A stretch of 37,655 bases of DNA from Eubacteriaceae bacterium (GCA_012727485.1 JAAYHF010000123.1:1-37655), one strand, 5' to 3'. Counted from the stretch's first letter, positions 8,090-17,023 are shown. Program-made: numbers and translations. The notes: generated by a model not told the origin, from the letters alone.

Positions 8090-9280
8090 CTATTTAAAAG
8101 AGTCGAAAAACCTTTTTATTTTTACTTCGCCCGCTTTGCAGTTGCCCTGAATCATAACCGCGCTTCCTCCGCCGTTTCCCTTTAGGGCTTCGTTTATCTG
8201 ACATAGCTTCTCCTTAAGATCAACAGCACTGCTCGATATGCAATAGCGATAACCCTCCCTGTCACTGCCGCAGAAAACCGCGGCTATAGCATCTGTATGC
8301 AGGACAGCCTCATTCGCCAAGGCTCTGGCGCAGACCGCATCGAAGTAGGCGGACTCAAAAATGCAGATATTGCCCTCTACCCTTTCGGGGAGGGAAGCTA
8401 TCCTCATTTCAAGCACACTGCGGTTCAGGGAGGAAAGAGCCTGCTTAGTTATTTCCTGCTGAGCGACAAGCCGCTCCACCGCCTTTGAGGCGCTGTCCTG
8501 CTTTGCCGAAACTGCCCTTGAAATTAAGGATAATTCCTCGCTTTTTCTGTTGTAATCCTCCAAGGCGTCCATGCCGCAGACAACATTCAATCTTGTGCCG
8601 CCCCGATTGGGCAGGAACTTCAATATTTTGATTATACCCACCTCCCCCGTTTGTTTAACATGGGGAGCGCAACAGGCGCATCTGTCCGCCCCGGTTATTT
8701 CCACTATCCTCACCTGCCCCGAAAGCTCGCCCTTACTGCGATAGGTAATCTTATCCAATTCATCGTCCTTCGGAAAAAGGATATTCACGGGATTATTTGC
8801 GGCGATAATCTCATTTGCCCTTTTTTCGATATGTTTTATATCTTCTCCGTTTAATTTACCGCTAAAATCTATTTCCAAAAATTCACTGCCCATGTGAAAG
8901 CCCACATTATCAAAGCCGTATTCGCTGTTTATCAACCCCGAGAGAATATGTTCGCCGGAATGGTTCTGCATACGACTCAGGCGGCTTTCCCAATCTATCT
9001 CCCCTATCACCGACTCGCCCGCCGTCAGCTTTAAGGCGATGCAATGGATAACCTCATCGCCGCGCTGTTTCACTGCGGTGACTTTAATTCCGTTGATTGT
9101 CCCGCCGTCCGCCTTTTGTCCTCCCCCGCCGGGGAAAAATGCGGTTTTATCCAACACAACCTCAAATAAGGCTTCCTCGTTGCTTGATGATTTATTTTCC
9201 GAAGGCATTTTCTCGCAGGACAGCACCTTTGCTTCAAATCTTCTAATATGGCTGTCCCTCTCGTAAAGTTTATCCGTCAT
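8090..9280 (-). CDS. alaX: Alanyl-tRNA editing protein, AlaX-L type
   Basis: Free-standing editing factor that hydrolyses Ser or Gly mischarged onto tRNA-Ala. The N-terminal half carries the AlaRS beta-barrel (FFPGGGGQ, about residues 48-55) and the editing domain with zinc ligands HSGEH (H107, H111) and CCAPH (C203/C204 with H207). The 396 aa also include a helical stretch (about 245-300) and a C-terminal domain with GNGGGSAVMIQG, equivalent to the DHHA1-like C-Ala domain; this makes it the long AlaX-L form. ATG 9280 is preceded by AAAGGA. Synthetase catalytic motifs are absent, so it is not AlaRS itself. Confidence 0.9.
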   Translation of the reverse strand: MTDKLYERDSHIRRFEAKVLSCEKMPSENKSSSNEEALFEVVLDKTAFFPGGGGQKADGGTINGIKVTAVKQRGDEVIHCIALKLTAGESVIGEIDWESRLSRMQNHSGEHILSGLINSEYGFDNVGFHMGSEFLEIDFSGKLNGEDIKHIEKRANEIIAANNPVNILFPKDDELDKITYRSKGELSGQVRIVEITGADRCACCAPHVKQTGEVGIIKILKFLPNRGGTRLNVVCGMDALEDYNRKSEELSLISRAVSAKQDSASKAVERLVAQQEITKQALSSLNRSVLEMRIASLPERVEGNICIFESAYFDAVCARALANEAVLHTDAIAAVFCGSDREGYRYCISSSAVDLKEKLCQINEALKGNGGGSAVMIQGNCKAGEVKIKRFFDSFK

Positions 9281-9348
9281 TTTTGGGCGTTCCTTTCCGC
9301 AGTTGTCAAATCGGCGCGGCGTTTACCCGCCGGGTTTGTGTTTCGGTT

Positions 9349-9357
9349 ATTATAACA
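9349..9357 (-). promoter_or_regulatory. Extended -10 promoter of alaX
   Basis: On the minus strand this reads TGTTATAAT, an extended -10 identical to that at pyrH. The -35 region is weak. A small stem CGGCG / CGCCG (plus-strand 9312-9333) lies in the leader. Confidence 0.55.
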
Positions 9358-9698
9358 TATTTCACCGCTTTAAGCACTGCTTCGGGTTGTATTGCCCGCA
9401 GGCGGCGTATAAACTCTTTTACACGGCGAATTATAAAACGGCGAACAGTATTTAAAACCCTTAATATCCAGACATAGATTTGACGAAGTAACCGAATCCT
9501 CAAAAGCAACTCCGTTATATAGAGTGATAAAATGTGAGCAAGAATTACGCTGATTACAGTTAAACCTTTATGTAAGCGACCGGATCACCTTAAGAAAAAC
9601 GATAGCATTTTTGTTTGTCTTTTGTGAGGTATTACCTTAATTCCTGCTTTAATATACCTTCTTATAAAGAAATGCGTTTTATTCGGAAAACAATCGGT
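9358..9698. other. Intergenic stretch with no supportable gene
   Basis: About 340 nt upstream of alaX and downstream of the opp operon. The two overlapping ORFs in the track (9283..9477 and 9306..9509) have no ribosome binding site and an Arg/Ile-rich composition typical of AT-rich noncoding sequence. No RNA family recognised. Confidence 0.45.
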
Positions 9699-9717
9699 CG
9701 TAAACGGCGGGTTTACG
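9699..9717. other. Small hairpin beside the opp terminator
   Basis: CGTAAAC and GTTTACG form a perfect 7-bp stem around GGCGG. It follows the opp terminator in the direction of opp transcription and has no T-tract. Confidence 0.45.
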
Positions 9718-9725
9718 CCGAAATT

Positions 9726-9757
9726 AAAAAAGAAGGCGGGTTTGCGCCTTCTTTTTT
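9726..9757 (-). terminator. Terminator of the opp operon (bidirectional shape)
   Basis: Thirteen-bp stem AAAAAAGAAGGCG / CGCCTTCTTTTTT around a 6-nt loop, starting 5 nt after the oppF stop codon. The T-run is present on both strands. Confidence 0.92.
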
Positions 9758-9761
9758 AATC

Positions 9762-10688
9762 TTATTTCGTCCACTTCTCAAATTCTTCATCGGTGGCAAG
9801 CACCATGTGGGTTCCGCCGACATTATGCTCCGTACCGGCTTCATAATCTATGCCGCTTTCGTAATAGTCATAGGTCATATATTTCCTTCTCTTTTCCATG
9901 CGGGGATTGGGAGAGGGAATTGCGGAAAGCAGGCTCTTTGTATAGGGGTGAATGGGATTATCGAAAATTTCTTCCCGGCTTCCCGTTTCAACCATGTGTC
10001 CCAAATGCAAAACCCCGATGCGATCCGATATGTATTTGACCATGGAAAGGTCATGGGCTATGAATAAATAGGCGCAATGGGTTTTATCCTGAATGTCCTT
10101 CATCAGATTGACCACCTGGGCCTGAATACTCACATCAAGTGCGCTTATACATTCGTCGGCTATAACCAACTTCGGATTCATGATAAGGGCTCTGGCGATT
10201 CCGATTCTCTGGCGCTGACCGCCCGAAAATTGGTGCGGGTAGCGGGTGGCGTGGTCGGGGTCAAGACCCACTTCCTCCAGCATTTTTACCACCATTTCCT
10301 TACGCTGAGCAGGGGAAGAATACATTTTATTAATGTCTATCCCTTGGGCTATAATCTGCTCGACCTTCTTGCGGGGGTTAAGGCTCGCCATCGGATCTTG
10401 GAAAATCATCTGCATATTGCAGTGGAGCTTTTGGAAGGTGGGTTTGTCCATCTTCCCTGAAATATCCATTCCGTCAAAGGTTATCTTGCCCGCGGTGGGG
10501 TCGTAAAGGCGGATTATGCTTCTGCCTATGGTGGTTTTACCGCTTCCGGATTCTCCCACCAACCCATAGGTTTCCCCGGGGTATATTTCGAAGGAAACTC
10601 CGTTGACGGCTTTAACCGTATATTTGCGGTTTATCCTGAAATACTGCTTGAGATTTTCTACTTTAAGCAGGGGTTCATTGGTCGTCAT
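9762..10688 (-). CDS. oppF: Oligopeptide ABC transporter ATP-binding protein OppF
   Basis: One of two nucleotide-binding subunits powering peptide import. Walker A GESGSGKTT, Q-loop MIFQDPMASLNPR, signature FSGGQRQRIGIA, Walker B LVIADECISALD and the H-switch IAHDLSMV are intact. The usual ADEP before the D-loop reads ADEC, a change outside the catalytic Glu. The C-terminal extension (after HPYTKSLLSAIP) is the peptide-transporter tail, ending in an acidic segment. ATG 10688 has AAGGAGG upstream and overlaps the end of oppD by 14 nt. Length 308 aa is typical of OppF/DppF. Confidence 0.95.
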   Translation of the reverse strand: MTTNEPLLKVENLKQYFRINRKYTVKAVNGVSFEIYPGETYGLVGESGSGKTTIGRSIIRLYDPTAGKITFDGMDISGKMDKPTFQKLHCNMQMIFQDPMASLNPRKKVEQIIAQGIDINKMYSSPAQRKEMVVKMLEEVGLDPDHATRYPHQFSGGQRQRIGIARALIMNPKLVIADECISALDVSIQAQVVNLMKDIQDKTHCAYLFIAHDLSMVKYISDRIGVLHLGHMVETGSREEIFDNPIHPYTKSLLSAIPSPNPRMEKRRKYMTYDYYESGIDYEAGTEHNVGGTHMVLATDEEFEKWTK

Positions 10689-11754
10689 GATTTTCCTCCT
10701 TTTTCATTCTTGCTATTCTGGCGGCTATCTCCGGGGGCATATCGAATTTGGGCGCTCTTTCGTCCAAAAGCCAGGTGGCGGCGTAATGGGTATCGGTGAG
10801 CTTGAACATCGGAGGATCCAGACGGTTGTCGATATTAAGGGCATATTGGTTGCGGGGGGCGAAGGCGTCTCCCGGTATGGGTTTCATCATATTCGGGGGC
10901 GAGCCGGGTATGGTATAAAGTCTTTCGTCCCGGGTGTCCAAATCCGGCATGGCGGAAAGCAGTCCCCAGGTGTAGGGGTGATGGGGCTCGTAGAATATTT
11001 CGTCTATCGTTCCCTTTTCAACCAACTTTCCCGCATACATCACATCCACATAATCCGCCACCTTTGCCACAACTCCGAGGTCGTGGGTTATATATATGAC
11101 TGAGATATTCTTCTTATATTGAATATCCTTTATCAATTCAAGTATCCTCGCCTGAATGGTGACGTCCAAGGCGGTGGTGGGTTCGTCGCAAATGAGCAAA
11201 TCCGGGTCGCAGGCCATTGCTATGGCTATAACAACTCTTTGCCTCATTCCCCCTGAAAGCTGATGGGGATAGTTTTTAATACGCTTTTCCGGTTCGGTTA
11301 TTCCCACCAGGCTCAAAAGCTCGATTGCCTTTTCCTCGGCTTCCTTTTTGGGGGTTTTGTAATGCCAAATCATGCTTTCGGTGATCTGCTTACCGATCGT
11401 CATGGTCGGGTCAAGGCTTGTCATGGGATCCTGAAAGACCATGGCGATATGCTGACCGTTAATTTCACGGCGAATATCGCTTTTCTTCATTTTCAGGATA
11501 TCCACGGTTTTGCTGACGCCCTTGTTATCATAGGTGAATTTAACGCTACCGCTGTTGACTATGGCGTTTGATGCCAATATTCCCATCATGGCCTTTGCGG
11601 TGACGGATTTTCCGCTTCCGGATTCCCCCACTATCGCCACGGTTTCCCCGCGGTATAAATCCATATCCACGCCCCTTATGGCGTTGAGTATTCCGCTTGT
11701 TGTTTTAAATGAGATCGAAAGATCTCTTACTTCCATTATTTTTTCTCTTGCCAT
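10675..11754 (-). CDS. oppD: Oligopeptide ABC transporter ATP-binding protein OppD
   Basis: Second nucleotide-binding subunit of the peptide importer. Walker A GESGSGKSV, Q-loop MVFQDPMTSLDP, signature LSGGMRQRVVIA, Walker B LLICDEPTTALD and H-switch ITHDLGVV are intact. The C-terminal oligopeptide/dipeptide domain has IPGSPPNMMKPIPGDAFAPRN; the cysteines seen at this place in E. coli DppD/OppD-type proteins are missing, as in lactococcal OppD. ATG 11754 has GGAGAA upstream, 9 nt after oppC. The pairing with oppF, oppC and oppB makes the assignment firm; dipeptide versus oligopeptide preference cannot be read from sequence. Confidence 0.95.
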   Translation of the reverse strand: MAREKIMEVRDLSISFKTTSGILNAIRGVDMDLYRGETVAIVGESGSGKSVTAKAMMGILASNAIVNSGSVKFTYDNKGVSKTVDILKMKKSDIRREINGQHIAMVFQDPMTSLDPTMTIGKQITESMIWHYKTPKKEAEEKAIELLSLVGITEPEKRIKNYPHQLSGGMRQRVVIAIAMACDPDLLICDEPTTALDVTIQARILELIKDIQYKKNISVIYITHDLGVVAKVADYVDVMYAGKLVEKGTIDEIFYEPHHPYTWGLLSAMPDLDTRDERLYTIPGSPPNMMKPIPGDAFAPRNQYALNIDNRLDPPMFKLTDTHYAATWLLDERAPKFDMPPEIAARIARMKKEENHDDQ

Positions 11755-11763
11755 CTCATTCTC

Positions 11764-12837
11764 CTACATCTGCGCCATCTTCGGGTCGAGGGCGTCTCTG
11801 AGTCCGTCGGCCACCATGTTGAAGCTGAGCATCAAAAGAGCTAAAACGATGAGCGGCGGGAGTATCTGATAGGGGTGCATCGTGAAGGTATTGTATCCCG
11901 AACTTATGAGAGAACCCAATGAAGCCTGGGGCGCGGGAACGCCCAGTCCCACAAAGGAAAGGAAGGCTTCGGTGAAAATTGCGTTCGGAATGGAGAACAT
12001 CGTATTGGTTATGATGGGTCCTATGATATTCGGCAAAACTTCCTTGAAGATTATCGTCATATTCGAAGCTCCGAAGGTGTGGCTGGCGAGGATATATTCC
12101 TGCTCCTTAAGCTTTAGCATCTGCGCTCTGGCTATTCGGCTCATGCCTATCCAACCGGAAATCATCAAAGCCAAGATGATGGTCATCAGCCCCGGCTTAA
12201 AGACAAGCATCAGAAGGGTGACGATAACAAGGGTGGGTATGGAGTTCACCACCTCCACAATCCTTTGCATCACCGAATCCACAGCCCCGCCGAAATAGCC
12301 TGAAACAAGGCCGTAGCCCATGCCTATGAGCATATCTATCAAAACGGCGGTGACGGCGATGATAAGGGAAATTCTCGTGCCCATCCAGGTGCGCGTCCAA
12401 ATGTCTCTGCCGAGGTTGTCCGTGCCGAACCAGTAATAAACATCGGAAGCGCCCTCGGTGGTGTTGTATTTATCCAGCACAACCTTACTGCCGCCGGATA
12501 TCCTCATGGACTCCGTGCCGTCGAAAATGCCTATTTTCTCAAGGCCGGGAATACGGGGGGCGAAATCCTGAAATTCTATCGTTTGCTCATAATAGGTGTA
12601 ACCGCTTACCATTGGGCCGACTATCGCCATTATCACCATTATTATTATGACAAAGAAGCCTATGACCGCTCCCCTGTTTTTGCGGAATCTCATCAGTACA
12701 TCTTTCCAATAATCCTGACTTGCGAAGGTGGAGTCGATATGCTCCTCCGGGCGATTGCCCACAAATTGGAAATCGTCGGGTCTGAATTCGATGGAATCAA
12801 TGTCGTAATTATCTGTTGCTATTTTATATTTATTCAC
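11764..12837 (-). CDS. oppC: Oligopeptide ABC transporter permease OppC
   Basis: Membrane permease subunit of the peptide importer. I take the start at GTG 12837, not the track's TTG at 12855, because AAGGAGG lies 6 nt before this GTG; the overlap with oppB is then the 8-nt GTGAATAA. The 357-aa product has a long cytoplasmic N-terminal extension (about 60 residues, including the OppC_N segment), a first membrane helix (GAVIGFFVIIIMVIMAIVGP), an extracytoplasmic loop, then five further helices with the EAA-type loop (GASNMTIIFKEVLPNIIGP). The FGTDNLGRDIWTR block is diagnostic of OppC/DppC. Operon position between oppB and oppD is canonical. Confidence 0.94.
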   Translation of the reverse strand: MNKYKIATDNYDIDSIEFRPDDFQFVGNRPEEHIDSTFASQDYWKDVLMRFRKNRGAVIGFFVIIIMVIMAIVGPMVSGYTYYEQTIEFQDFAPRIPGLEKIGIFDGTESMRISGGSKVVLDKYNTTEGASDVYYWFGTDNLGRDIWTRTWMGTRISLIIAVTAVLIDMLIGMGYGLVSGYFGGAVDSVMQRIVEVVNSIPTLVIVTLLMLVFKPGLMTIILALMISGWIGMSRIARAQMLKLKEQEYILASHTFGASNMTIIFKEVLPNIIGPIITNTMFSIPNAIFTEAFLSFVGLGVPAPQASLGSLISSGYNTFTMHPYQILPPLIVLALLMLSFNMVADGLRDALDPKMAQM

Positions 12838-13771
12838 CTGAACCCTCCTTGGCAAGCCTGATGCGGGGATCTATAATCCCGTAGGATATATCCACCACAA
12901 GCATTATCACTATATACATCAAGCTGTATATATAAGTTGAGGCAATGGTGACATTGTAGTCGTTGGCTTGTATTGCCGCCGTTGTCATCGCACCCAGCCC
13001 GGGAATGGAGAATATCTTTTCCACCACCAGTGAACCGGTCATAAGACCGACCACCAGAGGCCCGAGAACCGTGACGATGGGGATAAGGGCATTTCTAAGC
13101 GCGTGCCTGAAGATAAGCGCCGAACCTGAAATTCCCTTGCTTTCCACCAAGAGTATGTAATCGCTGTCCAAAACCTCAAGCATTTCCGTTCTTGTGAAGC
13201 GGGCGATGGAGGCTATTGTGAACATACTCAGGGAGAAGGTCGGCAATAGGCTCGATTGGAACGGGTGGACTTTGGAATAAAGCAACGGGAACAACTTCAG
13301 CTTGAAAGCGAAGACATAGAGCAATCCCAAAGCAAATACATAGCTCGGCACCGAAACGCCCAAAACCGAAATCACGGTGGTCAGGTTGTCCCATATTGTA
13401 TTATGCTTAAGAGCAGCGACTATTCCGAGGATAAGTCCTATCACGGTTCCCAGCGCGACCGCCTGCAAACCTATGCGTATGCTGGTGGGAACTCTTGTCG
13501 AAAGCATGAGATTTATCGAAATATCCTTATTGATAACATAGGATATGCCGAAATCGAATTTAACAAGATTTACCACATACTTGAAAAATTGCACATACAA
13601 CGGTTTATCCAAGCCGTATTTCGCCATAAGGGAGGCAATTTTTTCAGGAGGCAGTTTCTCGTCGTTAAAGGGCGTTCCCGGCATGAGCTTCATCATCATA
13701 AACAATATGAATACTATGACCAATAATGTCAATGCGGCTATTCCGAGGCGCTTGAGTATATATTTATTCAT
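12830..13771 (-). CDS. oppB: Oligopeptide ABC transporter permease OppB
   Basis: Partner permease of OppC. Family N-terminus (YILKRLGIAALTLLVIVFILF), the MPGTPFNDE region, the GLDKPLYVQFFKYV block, and the EAA loop HALRNALIPIVTVLGP are present, with six predicted membrane helices in 313 aa. GGAAGGGG precedes the ATG. It is separated from oppA by 157 nt that contain a strong stem-loop, and overlaps oppC by 8 nt. Confidence 0.95.
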   Translation of the reverse strand: MNKYILKRLGIAALTLLVIVFILFMMMKLMPGTPFNDEKLPPEKIASLMAKYGLDKPLYVQFFKYVVNLVKFDFGISYVINKDISINLMLSTRVPTSIRIGLQAVALGTVIGLILGIVAALKHNTIWDNLTTVISVLGVSVPSYVFALGLLYVFAFKLKLFPLLYSKVHPFQSSLLPTFSLSMFTIASIARFTRTEMLEVLDSDYILLVESKGISGSALIFRHALRNALIPIVTVLGPLVVGLMTGSLVVEKIFSIPGLGAMTTAAIQANDYNVTIASTYIYSLMYIVIMLVVDISYGIIDPRIRLAKEGSGE

Positions 13772-13843
13772 TTTCCCCTTCCTTTCTTTTTGGTATCTGT
13801 ATCAGAAAGTGAGTTTTTCATTCAAATCCGTATTTTTTAAATG

Positions 13844-13879
13844 AAGTGCAGTAACGTCGAAAACGGCGTCACTGCACTT
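13844..13879 (-). other. Intercistronic stem-loop between oppA and oppB
   Basis: AAGTGCAGT and ACTGCACTT form a perfect 9-bp stem extended by ACG/CGT and a G-U pair to about 13 bp. On the minus strand it is followed by CATTTAAAA, without a T-tract. It is therefore more likely an RNA-stability or partial-attenuation element than a full terminator. A second small palindrome (TCTGAA AA TTCAGA) lies at 13905-13918, right after the oppA stop. Confidence 0.6.
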
Positions 13880-13928
13880 GCTTAGCTTTGTGTTTCTTTT
13901 TCCGTCTGAAAATTCAGATTTCTAAAAT

Positions 13929-15650
13929 TTATTTTTCGATATAAGCGTTCTTGTAGTTGGTGGGCAGTCCGAGGGCATGGAACTCTATTCCCTTGACATT
14001 TGCCTTGATGAGAGAAGCATCGTTCTTCTGGTAAACAGGGGAGATGATCGCTCTGTCAAGAATGTACTTTTCGCAGTCCTTGAGGACTTCCCAACGCTCT
14101 TCGGCGGTGAGGGAGCCGTCCTTGCAGGACTTGATCATTGCGGAATAAGTATCGTCAACCCAACCGCTTCCGAGACCGTCCGAGCTTGTGGTGTAGTCCC
14201 AAAGGTCGGCGTAGGTCATGGGATCGCCGTAGTCCGGGCCCCAACGGGTAAGACCGATCTCAAAGTTGCCGTTCTTGGCGTTCATGGCTTCAAGTCTTGC
14301 CTTCTTGGTGGTGGTCTTGAGGTTTACGGTGATGTGACCCTTGAAGGTTTCTGCGATTTCCTGCTGAATGAAGGCTGCGACATTCTTTGCGGCTTCATTA
14401 TCTTCAACGATGAGTTCGAAGGTGAAATCGGTCACTCCGAGTTCAGCCGCGGCCTTTTCATAGAATTCATAGGCTTTGGTTTCGTTGTACTGGGTATCGG
14501 GATAGGCTGTCACAGCGTTGACGGCGGTGCGGTAATCCTGTCCGTCCGGGCCGGTGGCAAGTCCTACGGGATAGATATAGCCGGCAGCCCAAGAACCGTC
14601 TTTGAGGACGTTATTGGCGATGGCTTCTCTGTCATAGGAGGCCGAAATGGCGTGTCTTAAGTTCTGATTGGCAAGATATGTGACATTGGCATTCTTGCAG
14701 GTTCCGTCGGCGTTGGTGCCGAAGGTCTTGGTATTGTTGATGTTGAAGGCAAGATACCAGAGGTATGAGCCGGGCAGAACTTTGAATTCTTCGGAACTCT
14801 TGTATTGGTCAACAAGGCTTCCGTCCAAAACGGTGTAGTCAACTTCGCCGTTTTCATAGGCGAGAACAGCAGACTGGGAATCCTTTATAACATGATAGCG
14901 GAGTCCGTCGATCTTGACCTTATCGGCATCATAATATTTTTCATTCTTTTCGAGAGTGAAGGTTTCAGCCGAGGGTTCGTAATCAGTCAACTTGAAGGCG
15001 CCGCAGCTCAGATATGTATCGGCACTGGTTCCGTAGGTCTTTGTGGCATCAAGAGGATCCACAAAGGCGTCGTTACGGGGATAGAAGGACGGGAACAAAA
15101 GCAACGGAAGCATGAAGGGGCAGGGTACTTCCAACTCGATGACCAGTGTTTTGGCATCGACGGCTTTAATACCGAGTTCGTCGAGCTTACCGTAAAGAGC
15201 GTTGTCGGGATCGACGACGGCTCTGCCGTTTTTAACCTGCATTATCTCGGTGGACATATACTGATAATCAGAGTTATAATCCGGGTCGGTGAGCTTCTGG
15301 AAGGCGTCCACGAAATCCTGGGCGGTAACGGGGGTTCCGTTTGTCCATTCGGCGTTGTCGCGGATCTTGAAGGTCCAGGTCAGTCCGTCTTCGGAAACTT
15401 CCTGCTCGGTGGAAAGGGCGTCTATGATATTTCCGTCCTTATCCATGCTGACAAGCCCTTCGATGCAGGATGCGATGACGGTGAAGGAAGTACCGTCGGT
15501 GGCATACTGGGCGTCCATGGTGTTGACTTCGGTGAAGATCTGTATGTCGATATAGTTATCGACCTCTTCACCGCCGCCTCCGCAGGAAGCGAAGCTGCAA
15601 GCCATAAGCACTACGAGCAATAATGCTGACAGTTTTTTAGCGATTTTCAT
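13929..15650 (-). CDS. oppA: Peptide-binding lipoprotein OppA (solute-binding protein family 5)
   Basis: Extracellular substrate receptor for the Opp importer. Lys-rich n-region, hydrophobic core and lipobox SFASC (lipid-modified Cys23) mark it as a lipoprotein, followed by a Gly-rich flexible start (GGGGEE). The family-5 signature region is visible in TWTFKIRDNAEWTNGTPVTAQDFVDAF-type sequence near residue 90-120 and in the central LRHAISASYDREAIANNVL block. Length (573 aa) fits OppA. The ribosome binding site AAAGGAG is present and a good promoter lies 75 nt upstream. oppA is first in the operon, ahead of a stem-loop, an arrangement that usually yields more binding protein than permease. Confidence 0.94.
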   Translation of the reverse strand: MKIAKKLSALLLVVLMACSFASCGGGGEEVDNYIDIQIFTEVNTMDAQYATDGTSFTVIASCIEGLVSMDKDGNIIDALSTEQEVSEDGLTWTFKIRDNAEWTNGTPVTAQDFVDAFQKLTDPDYNSDYQYMSTEIMQVKNGRAVVDPDNALYGKLDELGIKAVDAKTLVIELEVPCPFMLPLLLFPSFYPRNDAFVDPLDATKTYGTSADTYLSCGAFKLTDYEPSAETFTLEKNEKYYDADKVKIDGLRYHVIKDSQSAVLAYENGEVDYTVLDGSLVDQYKSSEEFKVLPGSYLWYLAFNINNTKTFGTNADGTCKNANVTYLANQNLRHAISASYDREAIANNVLKDGSWAAGYIYPVGLATGPDGQDYRTAVNAVTAYPDTQYNETKAYEFYEKAAAELGVTDFTFELIVEDNEAAKNVAAFIQQEIAETFKGHITVNLKTTTKKARLEAMNAKNGNFEIGLTRWGPDYGDPMTYADLWDYTTSSDGLGSGWVDDTYSAMIKSCKDGSLTAEERWEVLKDCEKYILDRAIISPVYQKNDASLIKANVKGIEFHALGLPTNYKNAYIEK

Positions 15651-15724
15651 TTTTTTCTCCTTTTATTTATTAGCTTTTGCCGAAATGAAATTGTTGAACT
15701 CATTTGCAAAAAACTATTAGGCAT

Positions 15725-15753
15725 ATTATACAGGGCTTAAAATCATTAATCAA
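15725..15753 (-). promoter_or_regulatory. Sigma-A promoter of the opp operon
   Basis: On the minus strand TTGATT, 17-bp spacer, TATAAT, about 75 nt upstream of the oppA ATG. Confidence 0.85.
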
Positions 15754-15997
15754 GTATTAATTCAACGAAAAACTATTTTTCTAAAGCTTTTTTGCCAAAT
15801 CGGTTAATTTTTTGTGACAAACTGAAGCCAACGGATAGTTTTATCCGCATTTTCTCCCTTTTGGGGTTTTAAAAATGTCGTTGAATGGATTAAATTAAAA
15901 TCTATTCAATTATTTAAGAGCCGTTTCTCTCGTTCAAACCTGCCGCAAAGCTTGCCAAACGGAAAAAACTCATTCCTTTCCGATTGATAAGGGAACT
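15754..15997. other. AT-rich gap between opp promoter and DDAH-like gene
   Basis: No gene seen. It contains one small perfect hairpin, CGGATA GTTT TATCCG at 15832-15847, without a T-tract. No clear terminator for the DDAH-like gene is present, so its transcript may run into opp. Confidence 0.4.
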
Positions 15998-16768
15998 TTA
16001 AAATCTCAGGGAAAGACAGGAAAGCCCTCCGTCTATCTTGCGGAATTCGGAGGTATCCACCAAAACCACCTCGTAGCCCGCCTGCTCTATTAACTTAGCG
16101 GTAATAGGATAACCCGCAGGCACAAGCACCTTTGAATTCACCCATATACAATTTGCGGCGTAGCTTTCGCTTTCGGGGATTATTATCTTCTTATAATCCG
16201 AAAAGACTTTTTTATCAATAAATTCTCCGCATACAAGCAGAGTGTTGTTTTCGATATAATTCACCCCGGTTTTAAGATGCAATACACGCTCGAGGGGTAC
16301 GGGAATCACCTTGTAACCGTACTTGGACAAAATATCGGTAAACTGCCCTATTCCTTCTTCGTTTGTTCTGGCGCTTTTCCCCACATAGAAGGTATCCCCC
16401 GCCATCATCACATCTCCCCCTTCGAGGGTGGCGGGCGCCTTTATGTATTCTATGACGCCGCTTTCATAGAAATTACTTATCACGGGAATAATTCCCTTCG
16501 TTTCACCGTTGCGGCTTGCGGCCCCGGGGTTGGTTATAACGGCGCAATTTTCCGTTACCACCGCCACATCTTCCACGAAACAACTGTCCGGATATTCATC
16601 GTCGGCTTCAAGCAGGGTGACCTTGACGCCACAGCCCTTGAGAGCCTCAATATAAGCGCTGTGTTGAAGCAAAGCCTTTTCGTATATGGGCTTTCCCAAT
16701 TCGGGAGCGCCGGTTATTCCTTCGCATACATTCTTACAGGGGGTTTTTACTATTACATTTTTAAACAT
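15998..16768 (-). CDS. Dimethylarginine dimethylaminohydrolase-like guanidine-modifying enzyme
   Basis: Cytoplasmic hydrolase of the amidinotransferase/arginine-deiminase superfamily. The 256 aa match the DDAH subgroup: substrate-binding PDSCFVEDVAVV (E66/D67), EGGDVM (catalytic Glu region), LHLKTGVNY (catalytic His region) and C-terminal GGLSCLSLRF with nucleophile Cys about 251. DDAH converts N-methylated arginines to citrulline plus methylamines; relatives act on arginine or other guanidines, so the exact substrate is uncertain. AAGGAG precedes the ATG. It has its own promoter but reads in the same direction as, and into, the peptide transporter operon, which suggests a link to peptide or modified-amino-acid use (inference only). 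Confidence 0.88.
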   Translation of the reverse strand: MFKNVIVKTPCKNVCEGITGAPELGKPIYEKALLQHSAYIEALKGCGVKVTLLEADDEYPDSCFVEDVAVVTENCAVITNPGAASRNGETKGIIPVISNFYESGVIEYIKAPATLEGGDVMMAGDTFYVGKSARTNEEGIGQFTDILSKYGYKVIPVPLERVLHLKTGVNYIENNTLLVCGEFIDKKVFSDYKKIIIPESESYAANCIWVNSKVLVPAGYPITAKLIEQAGYEVVLVDTSEFRKIDGGLSCLSLRF

Positions 16769-16844
16769 TGTCCGCTCCTTGCCAAAGCTTTAATCTAGAG
16801 CCTTTTTAATTAAAGTTCGGTATAAATAATCGTTAATTTTTGTA

Positions 16845-16853
16845 ATTATAACA
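16845..16853 (-). promoter_or_regulatory. Extended -10 promoter of the DDAH-like gene
   Basis: Minus strand TGTTATAAT, with a TTGATA-like hexamer at a slightly short spacing upstream. About 75 nt before the ATG. Confidence 0.6.
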
Positions 16854-17023
16854 CTACTTTCGGATTATCAAAGGGTTTTTACATAATTTTTATGCGTTTA
16901 TGCTTATATTTGTTCCTATTCCCACTCAACGCCCCTTTACCGGAGGGATTTTCTTGCGCCTGAGGAAAAATTGCGCTTACCACTTTACCGAAGAAACTTT
17001 TGGTGATAATATATGAGGAGCGT

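Noticed and set aside
13977-15623. Long plus-strand ORFs opposite oppA
   Set aside because: oppA has signal peptide, lipobox and family-5 motifs; the antisense frames are Gly/Val-rich shadows.
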